DNA of 34,144 nt from Flavobacteriaceae bacterium. GTDB taxonomy: Bacteria > Bacteroidota > Bacteroidia > Flavobacteriales > Flavobacteriaceae. Within the stretch, counting starts at the first letter, position 1. The number at the start of each line of letters is the position of its first letter. The position numbers and the translations under genes are program-made. The notes below the pieces were generated by a model. The model saw only the letters and a program-made list of their open reading frames with translations, had not been told where the DNA came from and ran no database searches. The DNA is taken from contig JAHEMY010000017.1 of assembly GCA_024643425.1 (NCBI GenBank), positions 1 to 34,144 of the forward strand. Direction: 5' to 3'. Shown in pieces: positions 6,942 through 13,673 of the stretch.

Positions 6942-8633
6942 ATGTCGGACGATAAGAAAGTAATCTTCTCCATGTCCGGGGTGTCAAAAACGTATCAAAA
7001 CGCGCAGACCCCGGTATTAAAAAATATCTACCTCAGTTTTTTCTACGGAGCCAAAATTGGAATTTTAGGACTCAATGGTAGTGGAAAATCTACCTTGCTT
7101 AAAATCATCGCCGGCTTGGATAAGAACCACCAAGGGGATGTTGTGTTTGCTCCCGGGTATACGGTGGGTTATTTGGAGCAGGAGCCACTATTGGATGAAT
7201 CCAAAACAGTGCTTGATATTGTTAAGGAAGGAGTACAAGAGGTGGTCGATATTCTAGATGAATATAACAAGATTAACGATATGTTCGGACTTCCGGAGGT
7301 GTATGAGAATCCGGACAAGATGGACGAACTTATGGCAAAACAGGCCAAGCTTCAAGACAAAATTGATGCGACCAATGCCTGGGAACTGGATACCAAATTG
7401 GAAATTGCCATGGATGCCCTTCGTACGCCGGATGGCGATACTCCTATAAATGTTTTATCTGGAGGGGAGCGCCGCCGCGTTGCCTTATGCCGACTGTTGT
7501 TGAAAGAACCCGATGTCTTGTTGTTGGATGAGCCTACCAACCACCTCGATGCCGAAAGTGTACATTGGTTGGAACATCATTTAGCACAGTACAAAGGAAC
7601 TGTTATTGCCGTTACGCACGACCGTTATTTCTTGGATAATGTAGCCGGATGGATCTTAGAGTTGGATCGAGGAGAAGGAATTCCTTGGAAAGGGAATTAT
7701 TCGTCTTGGTTGGAACAAAAATCCAAGCGTCTAGCACAGGAGCAAAAACAGGCAAGCAAGCGTCAGAAGACCTTAGAACGCGAGTTGGAATGGGTTCGCA
7801 TGGCACCCAAGGGGCGTCAATCGAAGCAGAAGGCCCGTTTGAACAACTATGAAAAATTAATGAGCCAGGACCAAAAGCAATTGGACGAGAACCTGGAAAT
7901 ATACATCCCTAACGGTCCGCGTTTAGGGACCAACGTTATTGAAGCCAAAGGCGTTGCCAAGGCATTCGGTGATAAGCTCCTTTACGACAACCTAAATTTC
8001 AAATTGCCTCAGGCAGGGATTGTTGGGATTATTGGTCCGAATGGCGCCGGTAAAACTACCATTTTCAAAATGATCATGGGGGAGATCGAGCCCGATAAAG
8101 GAACTTTTGAAGTAGGCGATACAGCTAAGATTGCTTATGTGGACCAGAGTCATTCGAACATAGACCTGGAAAAAACCATTTGGCAGAATTTCAGCGACGG
8201 ACAAGAATTGATTATGATGGGTGGCCGCCAAGTAAATTCCAGGGCGTATCTAAGTAGGTTTAATTTCTCCGGAAGTGAACAAAATAAGAAAGTATCGATG
8301 CTTTCGGGAGGGGAGCGTAACCGACTCCATCTGGCAATGACCCTAAAAGAAGAAGGAAACGTGCTCTTGCTCGATGAGCCAACCAACGATTTGGATGTAA
8401 ATACGTTGCGTGCCTTGGAGGAGGGATTAGATAACTTTGCGGGATGTGCCGTTGTAATTAGTCACGACCGTTGGTTCTTAGACCGAATCTGTACGCATAT
8501 TTTGGCTTTTGAAGGAAATAGTGAAGTGTATTTCTTTGAAGGAGGATTTAGCGATTACGAAGAGAATAAAAAGAAACGTTTGGGTGGCGATATCATGCCT
8601 AAACGAATTAAATACAAGAAGCTTATTCGCTAA
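6942..8633 (+). CDS. ettA: Energy-dependent translational throttle protein EttA (ABC-F ATPase)
   Basis: A 563-residue ABC-F protein with two ATPase domains and no membrane segments. Domain 1 has Walker A GLNGSGKST (43-51), signature LSGGE (172-176) and Walker B LLLDEPTNHLD; domain 2 has Walker A GPNGAGKTT (365-373), LSGGERNRLHL and LLLDEPTNDLD. Between them lies the basic helical linker (WLEQKSKRLAQEQKQASKRQ onward, about 245-325) that contacts the ribosomal P/E sites in this family. The opening VIFSMSGVSKTYQ and the QSHSNIDLEKTIWQNFSDG region fit EttA rather than Uup or antibiotic-protection ABC-F proteins. EttA gates the 70S initiation complex in response to the ATP/ADP ratio. Its TAA overlaps the ATG of the HAD gene (TAATG), so the two are translationally coupled. 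Confidence 0.95.
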   Translation: MSDDKKVIFSMSGVSKTYQNAQTPVLKNIYLSFFYGAKIGILGLNGSGKSTLLKIIAGLDKNHQGDVVFAPGYTVGYLEQEPLLDESKTVLDIVKEGVQEVVDILDEYNKINDMFGLPEVYENPDKMDELMAKQAKLQDKIDATNAWELDTKLEIAMDALRTPDGDTPINVLSGGERRRVALCRLLLKEPDVLLLDEPTNHLDAESVHWLEHHLAQYKGTVIAVTHDRYFLDNVAGWILELDRGEGIPWKGNYSSWLEQKSKRLAQEQKQASKRQKTLERELEWVRMAPKGRQSKQKARLNNYEKLMSQDQKQLDENLEIYIPNGPRLGTNVIEAKGVAKAFGDKLLYDNLNFKLPQAGIVGIIGPNGAGKTTIFKMIMGEIEPDKGTFEVGDTAKIAYVDQSHSNIDLEKTIWQNFSDGQELIMMGGRQVNSRAYLSRFNFSGSEQNKKVSMLSGGERNRLHLAMTLKEEGNVLLLDEPTNDLDVNTLRALEEGLDNFAGCAVVISHDRWFLDRICTHILAFEGNSEVYFFEGGFSDYEENKKKRLGGDIMPKRIKYKKLIR

Positions 8634-9325
8634 TGACTTTATCCAAAATCAAAGTCATTGCCTTTGATGCAGACGATACCTTATGGGAAAACGAGATGTT
8701 ATTTCGGGATGCGGAAGAACGTTTTTGTGTTTTGATGAAGGATTTTATCGATGCTGAAACCTGTAACCGTAGGTTGTTTGCCATGGAGATGAAAAATCTT
8801 TCGCGCTATGGCTATGGGATCAAGCCTTTTATTTTATCCCTTATCGAAGCGGCATTGGAATTCTCGGAGGGTAAAGTATCCAATCACATCATAGAACAGC
8901 TTATCGATTTAGGCAAAGAGATGCTCGAAGCCCCTGTGGTGCTGCTCGAGGGAATTGAAGACAGTTTAAAGGAACTTTCAAAAAAATACCGACTCGTGAT
9001 GGTGACCAAGGGAGATCTTTTGGATCAAGAACGAAAACTCCTGAAGTCGGGACTCGAACCCTTTTTTCATCACATTGAGATCGTTTCCGATAAAACACCA
9101 CGTCAATATTTAAAGCTAATCAAGCATTTGGACGTTGAACCTTCGCAATTTCTGATGGTGGGGAATAGTTTAAAAAGTGACATACTTCCTGTATTGGAAG
9201 TAGGGGCTTATGGAATTCATATTCCGTTTCGCACAACCTGGGAGCATGAAATGGTTCATGAACCGGTAGAACACCCTAAGTTCAAATTATTGCAACATTC
9301 AAGTGAAATGCTCAGCTTGCTATAA
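8633..9325 (+). CDS. HAD-superfamily hydrolase (subfamily IA)
   Basis: A 230-residue HAD phosphohydrolase: motif I is FDADDTLWEN with nucleophile Asp12 and acid/base Asp14, followed by a helical cap, motif II VMVTKGD and the C-terminal motif near MVGNSLKSDILPVLEVG (about 177-193). This type dephosphorylates small phosphorylated metabolites; the YjjG-like arrangement is consistent with a nucleotide or sugar phosphate but the substrate cannot be read from sequence. It starts inside the last base of the ettA stop codon and lies 34 bases before the S9 peptidase gene, so it is probably cotranscribed with ettA. Nothing unusual in length or motifs. Confidence 0.88.
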   Translation: MTLSKIKVIAFDADDTLWENEMLFRDAEERFCVLMKDFIDAETCNRRLFAMEMKNLSRYGYGIKPFILSLIEAALEFSEGKVSNHIIEQLIDLGKEMLEAPVVLLEGIEDSLKELSKKYRLVMVTKGDLLDQERKLLKSGLEPFFHHIEIVSDKTPRQYLKLIKHLDVEPSQFLMVGNSLKSDILPVLEVGAYGIHIPFRTTWEHEMVHEPVEHPKFKLLQHSSEMLSLL

Positions 9326-9359
9326 ATTCATTATGTTCATTCAATTCAAATAATTAAAA

Positions 9360-11390
9360 ATGAAACAACTTTTTACGATCCTTTTCTTAGTAGCTGTGCA
9401 CCATGTGCAGAGTCAGATAAAAACAACCTTTGAACCGCTGGATGTTTTTCAGTTAGAGTATGCCAATCATCCGGCCATTTCTCCTGATGGCACCTATATT
9501 GTGTACGAACGTTCAGGATACGATATTATGAGCGATGGAAGCAAGAAGGCATTGTGGTTGTTAGGAACCGATAAAAATAAAACGCATCATAAACTTACTT
9601 CGCGTGAGTCGAATGAGAGCAGCGCACAATGGTCGCCAAATGGCGATCGCATTGCCTTCGTGAGCAGTACCGATGAAGGCAGTGAGATTTATGTGTATTG
9701 GACTAAGAATGGGGTAACGGCCAAATTAACCCAATTAAGCAGCAGTCCTTCGAACCTAACCTGGTCTCCCGATGGAACCGAACTTGCTTTCACCATGAAG
9801 GTAGAAGCCAAGCCTCCAGTTTTAGCCAAGATGCCTGAAAAGCCTAAAGGGGCGAAATGGGCAGATGCTCCTCGAATTACCGATCGTTTGAAGCATGAAG
9901 CAGACGGCTCAGGATATATCAAGCCCGGATTTACCCATATTTTTACGATTCCCGCAGAAGGAGGGTCTCCTCGTCAGTTAACTTCCGGCGATTACAACCA
10001 TAATGGACCTTTATCTTGGTCAACAAGTGGTGCTAAAATCTATTTTTCGGGCAATAGAAACGACGACTGGGAACATGATTTTAGAAACAGCGAGATTTAT
10101 TCGATCAATAAAGCTACCGGGGAGTTCGAAACATTAACCGATCGTACAGGGCCTGACACCAATCCAAAGGTGTCTCCCGATGGAACACGCATCGCTTATT
10201 TAGGTTACAAGGATAAGTTTGAAGCCTATCAGGTAACGCAGCTCCAAGTAATGAATATTGATGGTTCGAATAAGAGCGTAATCTCCGGAGCGATTGACCG
10301 CGATATATCTATCGCAGTTTGGGCTTCCGACAGCAAAGGATTTTATATTCAGTATAACGATTGGGGACTTACAAAACTTGGGTACCTGGATTTAAATGGT
10401 AAACTCACCGAACTGGTTGATAATATTGGAGGAACTACCTTAGGAAGGCCTTATTCGAGTGGAGATTTCAGTGTTTCTGAAAAGGGAGCGATTGGTTATT
10501 CACTGTCAAGACCAGATCGTCCCGCAGATGTTGGATATTGGAATCAGAAAACAAAGAAAGTTCAAATTCTTACTCAATTAAACGAGGACCTTCTATCCAC
10601 AAAGAAAATGGCTCGGATTGATGAGGTTCGTTATAAATCGTCTTTCGACGGAAGAGATTTGCAGGGATGGTTAATGTATCCTGCAAACTTTGATGAAGGG
10701 AAAACCTATCCATTGATTGTTGAAAATCATGGGGGCCCCATCTTGAACTACGGACCGTTTTTCTCTGCCGAAATGCAGTTGTTTGCTGCGGAAGGCTATT
10801 TTGTTTTTTATCCTAATCCCAGAGGAAGTACTAGTTATGGTGAAGAATTCGGAAACTTGTTGCTCAACAACTATCCGGGAGAAGATTATAACGACGTAAT
10901 GGATGGTGTGGATGAAGTACTGAAAACAGGCAAGATTGACGAAGGTCGGTTGTTTGTCACCGGTGGAAGTGCCGGAGGGATTATGACAGCTTGGATTATT
11001 GGAAAAAATAACCGCTTTAAGGCAGCCGCCGTAGTGAAACCGGTAATGAATTGGATTAGTAAGACCTTAACGGCCGATAACTATTACAGCTATGCCAACA
11101 ATCGCTATCCGGGTCAGCCATGGGAGAACTTCGAGAACTACTGGAAATTTTCGCCTATTTCCTTGGTGGGGAATGTTGAAACTCCGACCATGGTAATGGT
11201 AGGAATGAACGATTTGCGAACCCCTCCAAGTGAAGCAAAACAATTGTACCACGCATTAAAACTGAGAAAGAAGGAAACAATTTATGTTGAAATTCCTGAG
11301 GCCTCACACGGCATTGCCAACCGTCCGAGTAATTTAATTACGAAAGTTGCCCATATCTTGGCGTGGTTTGAAAAATACGATGCTAAATAA
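9360..11390 (+). CDS. Secreted S9 (prolyl oligopeptidase) family peptidase
   Basis: A 676-residue protein with a short signal peptide (MKQLFTILFLVAVHHVQSQ, cleavage near residue 18). Residues about 30-400 form a TolB/PD40-like beta-propeller with repeated SPDGT / SPNGDRIAF / SPDGTELAF / SPDGTRIAY blades. Residues about 425-676 are the alpha/beta-hydrolase domain with a complete triad: Ser537 in GGSAGG, Asp618 in GMNDLRTP, His650 in ASHG. Such enzymes are periplasmic or surface dipeptidyl/acylaminoacyl peptidases that trim oligopeptides taken in as nutrients. The start fits the signal peptide and is preceded by an A-rich stretch. The gene ends the plus-strand cluster at a strong intrinsic terminator. 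Confidence 0.93.
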   Translation: MKQLFTILFLVAVHHVQSQIKTTFEPLDVFQLEYANHPAISPDGTYIVYERSGYDIMSDGSKKALWLLGTDKNKTHHKLTSRESNESSAQWSPNGDRIAFVSSTDEGSEIYVYWTKNGVTAKLTQLSSSPSNLTWSPDGTELAFTMKVEAKPPVLAKMPEKPKGAKWADAPRITDRLKHEADGSGYIKPGFTHIFTIPAEGGSPRQLTSGDYNHNGPLSWSTSGAKIYFSGNRNDDWEHDFRNSEIYSINKATGEFETLTDRTGPDTNPKVSPDGTRIAYLGYKDKFEAYQVTQLQVMNIDGSNKSVISGAIDRDISIAVWASDSKGFYIQYNDWGLTKLGYLDLNGKLTELVDNIGGTTLGRPYSSGDFSVSEKGAIGYSLSRPDRPADVGYWNQKTKKVQILTQLNEDLLSTKKMARIDEVRYKSSFDGRDLQGWLMYPANFDEGKTYPLIVENHGGPILNYGPFFSAEMQLFAAEGYFVFYPNPRGSTSYGEEFGNLLLNNYPGEDYNDVMDGVDEVLKTGKIDEGRLFVTGGSAGGIMTAWIIGKNNRFKAAAVVKPVMNWISKTLTADNYYSYANNRYPGQPWENFENYWKFSPISLVGNVETPTMVMVGMNDLRTPPSEAKQLYHALKLRKKETIYVEIPEASHGIANRPSNLITKVAHILAWFEKYDAK

Positions 11391-11407
11391 TGCAAGTATC
11401 ATAAACG

Positions 11408-11440
11408 AAAAATGGCAGCTTTACGCTGCCATTTTTTTTT
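11408..11440 (+). terminator. Strong intrinsic terminator after the S9 peptidase
   Basis: AATGGCAGC (11411-11419) pairs perfectly with GCTGCCATT (11425-11433) around a 5-base loop, followed by an unbroken T-run to 11440. A run of five A's precedes the stem, so it could also act weakly on the minus strand. It starts 18 bases after the peptidase stop. Confidence 0.93.
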
Positions 11441-11830
11441 GATTTCACGGGACACATTTTTATAAACCTAGTAATACAAAACCTAAAATGTATTCGTTCG
11501 ATCAATCAAATTCCATCACCAGCATTCATTATTAATAACTCCCCAATTACTTCTTAAAATGCGCCGGGTTTTGGTCTTTGTTGGAACAAATTTGAGAAAG
11601 AAAATACAGCTGCACAAGCCCGTTATATGGGCTTTTATAAATACTTAGGACTAATTTATAAATTCAAAGGCAGAGTAGGGTAAAACTTGAATATGCATCT
11701 TACTTACTATCAAGTTACTGAAAGAAACATTCGACAAAAAATGCAAAATCATACTAAATAAGCTTAGGCAGTCTAGGTTGAATGTTCAAATAGGTGGTAT
11801 TTAGCCTTCACTCAATAAAAAAGCGATCTT
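11441..11830. other. Convergent intergenic region with no supported gene
   Basis: This 390-base stretch lies between the peptidase terminator and the 3' end of the symporter gene. It holds a weak hairpin AAGCCC/GGGCTT (11616-11621 with 11629-11634, followed by four T's), a small inverted repeat TTTGTT-GG-AACAAA (11577-11590), and on the plus strand a 42-codon open stretch at 11558-11683 that reads protein-like toward its end (ENTAAQARYMGFYKYLG) but has no credible start. I see no mobile-element ends, tRNA or promoter. It may be degenerate former coding sequence. Confidence 0.5.
11616..11636 (+). terminator. Weak hairpin, possible secondary terminator
   Basis: AAGCCC, a 7-base loop, then GGGCTT followed by TT. 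The stem is only six pairs and the T-run is short. It could back up the main terminator at 11408 or end the possible remnant frame; weak evidence. Confidence 0.3.
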
Positions 11831-11834
11831 TTAA
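11820..11834 (-). terminator. Weak A/T-rich hairpin at the symporter 3' end
   Basis: On the minus strand AAAAG-ATCG-CTTTT followed by more T's overlaps the symporter stop codon. Only five pairs, four of them A-T, so it is a poor terminator by itself; it is the only candidate end for the long minus-strand operon. Confidence 0.3.
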
Positions 11835-13540
11835 CTACTTACACGCTCGGGATTTTGGTTTGAAATAAAGACATTCAGTACCATGGCAATGAGCATTACG
11901 GTTAGACAGCCTACAAAATTCAACCATAAATAGGGAAGGTTGATAATTTCGTATTTATCCATAAAGAACAATCCAATTACTAATAATTGGTTGATAATGG
12001 CTGCAATGAACACCGCGTTGGAGGATACTTTTTTAACAAAAAAGGCCATTAAAAATACCCCTAAGATGTTGCCATAGAAGATGGATCCGATAATATTCAC
12101 CAACTGAATTAAATTATCAAATAAGTTGGCCGTACATGCGACGATAATAGCAATAACACCCCACATCAATGTAAACCAACGCGAAGCAGCTACATAGTGT
12201 CGGTCTGACTCTCCTGGAGAATTTCTTCGGTATAAGTCCATGGTGGTGGTAGAGCCCAGCGCATTGAGTTCACTTGCAGTGGACGACATGGCAGCACTCA
12301 AAATAACCGCCAGCAATAATCCAATTAAGCCTCGTGGCAATTGCGTAAGAATAAAGTGAATAAACACGTAATCCTTGTCGTTGGTTTCTGCGTTTGGATT
12401 GGCTTGCTTAATAAGGGTCTTCGCTTGTTCTCTTAAAACCTCTTCGGATTTGTTCAGCGTAGCAATTTCGCTGCTCAGAGTTTTTTTCTGAGCAGGATCC
12501 TCAATTTCAGCATATTTTAATTGAAGGTGCGTAATGTTTTCTTGCAAGGCTGCTTTTTCCGATTCTAAAGCTCTGTAGTCATCCGCATATTGTGACGTCA
12601 TAACATCCTTTACTGCAGAAGGGTTAAAGTTTAGCGGGGAGGTGTTAAATTGATAAAACACAAAAACCATCACCCCTATAAGCAAGATGAAAAACTGCAT
12701 CGGCACTTTTAAGAAGCCATTCATGATCAAGCCCATCTGACTCATTTTTACAGAACGGCCTGAAAGGTAGCGTTGCACCTGACTTTGGTCGGTACCAAAA
12801 TAGGAGAGGGCCAGAAAGGTTCCTCCGATGATTCCACTCCAAAACGTATAGCGGTTTTCAAAATCGAAAGAAAAATCTAGGATATCCATCTTTCCATTGG
12901 CACCGGCAATTTCCAATGCTTTATTGAAGGAAACATCAAGCGGAAGGTAATTCAGTATAATTAAAAATGCGAGAAACATTCCTCCGAAAATCACGCCCAT
13001 CTGTTGCTTTTGTGTAATGCTCACCGCCCGAGTTCCACCACTTACGGTATAGATAATGACGATAATTCCTATTAGAATATTTAAATAGAATAGGTTCCAG
13101 CCCAGCACAGCCGATAGGATAATGGACGGAGCGAAAATGGTAATCCCTGCCGATAATCCACGCTGAACTAAAAAGAACAGTGCGGTTATGGTTCTGGTTT
13201 TCAGGTCAAACCTGCTTTCCAGATATTCATAAGCCGTAAATACTTTGAGTTTATGATAAAGAGGTATAAATACTAAGCTAATCACCACCATAGCAATGGG
13301 CAGCCCAAAATAGAATTGCACGAATCCCATTCCGTCATGAAATGCCTGTCCGGGTGTGGATAAAAAAGTAATGGCACTTGCCTGAGTGGCCATCACACTT
13401 AAACCAATGGTCCACCAATGCGCCTGACTCCCGCCTTTAATAAAATCGGTTACGTTCTTGCTTCCTCTTGCCTTTAAAGTGCCGTAAATAACTATGAAAG
13501 CTAAGGTGCTAATGAGTACAACCCAATCGATTTGTGTCAT
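11831..13540 (-). CDS. Sodium:solute symporter (SSS family) with coiled-coil insert
   Basis: A 569-residue polytopic membrane protein of the sodium:solute symporter family. About 13 hydrophobic helices are visible; landmarks are the N-terminal MATQASAITFLSTPGQAF segment, YEYLESRFDLKTRTITALFFL, YTVSGGTRAV and LLAVILSAAMSSTASELNALGSTTTMDLY, which carry family residues for sodium binding. The solute is unknown. Between two helices, about residues 314-390, is a hydrophilic helical block (ALESEKAALQENI onward, heptad-like) that is long for the family. Its ATG follows directly on the stop codon of a 43-residue membrane peptide, which itself follows a secreted PIG-L deacetylase by one base. That order suggests the three act together, for example uptake of a sugar freed by the deacetylase; inference only. 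Confidence 0.92.
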   Translation of the reverse strand: MTQIDWVVLISTLAFIVIYGTLKARGSKNVTDFIKGGSQAHWWTIGLSVMATQASAITFLSTPGQAFHDGMGFVQFYFGLPIAMVVISLVFIPLYHKLKVFTAYEYLESRFDLKTRTITALFFLVQRGLSAGITIFAPSIILSAVLGWNLFYLNILIGIIVIIYTVSGGTRAVSITQKQQMGVIFGGMFLAFLIILNYLPLDVSFNKALEIAGANGKMDILDFSFDFENRYTFWSGIIGGTFLALSYFGTDQSQVQRYLSGRSVKMSQMGLIMNGFLKVPMQFFILLIGVMVFVFYQFNTSPLNFNPSAVKDVMTSQYADDYRALESEKAALQENITHLQLKYAEIEDPAQKKTLSSEIATLNKSEEVLREQAKTLIKQANPNAETNDKDYVFIHFILTQLPRGLIGLLLAVILSAAMSSTASELNALGSTTTMDLYRRNSPGESDRHYVAASRWFTLMWGVIAIIVACTANLFDNLIQLVNIIGSIFYGNILGVFLMAFFVKKVSSNAVFIAAIINQLLVIGLFFMDKYEIINLPYLWLNFVGCLTVMLIAMVLNVFISNQNPERVSS

Positions 13541-13672
13541 TTAAGAATAGGTTTTCATTAGTAAATAAAACAACACGACATAAATGGCATTGAGCAGTAA
13601 TAAAAGCGTGTACTTACGTTTCCATGTGAAACGTACTTGCTTAGGATCGGGTGAGGTTGAATCTGTTTTCAT
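13541..13672 (-). CDS. 43-residue single-pass membrane peptide upstream of the symporter
   Basis: A complete small frame, ATG at 13672 and TAA at 13543-13541. The first 20 residues are polar and basic (MKTDSTSPDPKQVRFTWKRK), then one hydrophobic helix at about 22-38 (TLLLLLNAIYVVLFYLL), ending MKTYS. The start lies one base after the PIG-L gene's stop and the stop abuts the symporter's ATG with no gap; such exact packing and clear membrane topology argue that it is a real gene and not chance. By analogy with small partner proteins encoded next to some SSS transporters (for example YhdT beside PanF), it may be an accessory subunit; I do not recognise the family. Positive-inside rule predicts the N-terminus in the cytoplasm. 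Confidence 0.75.
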   Translation of the reverse strand: MKTDSTSPDPKQVRFTWKRKYTLLLLLNAIYVVLFYLLMKTYS

Positions 13673-13673
13673 T

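Noticed and set aside
11559-11648. 29-residue frame starting MRRVLVFVGTN in the convergent gap
   Set aside because: No promoter or coding context; the alternative frame in the same bases reads no worse, so neither is a supported gene.
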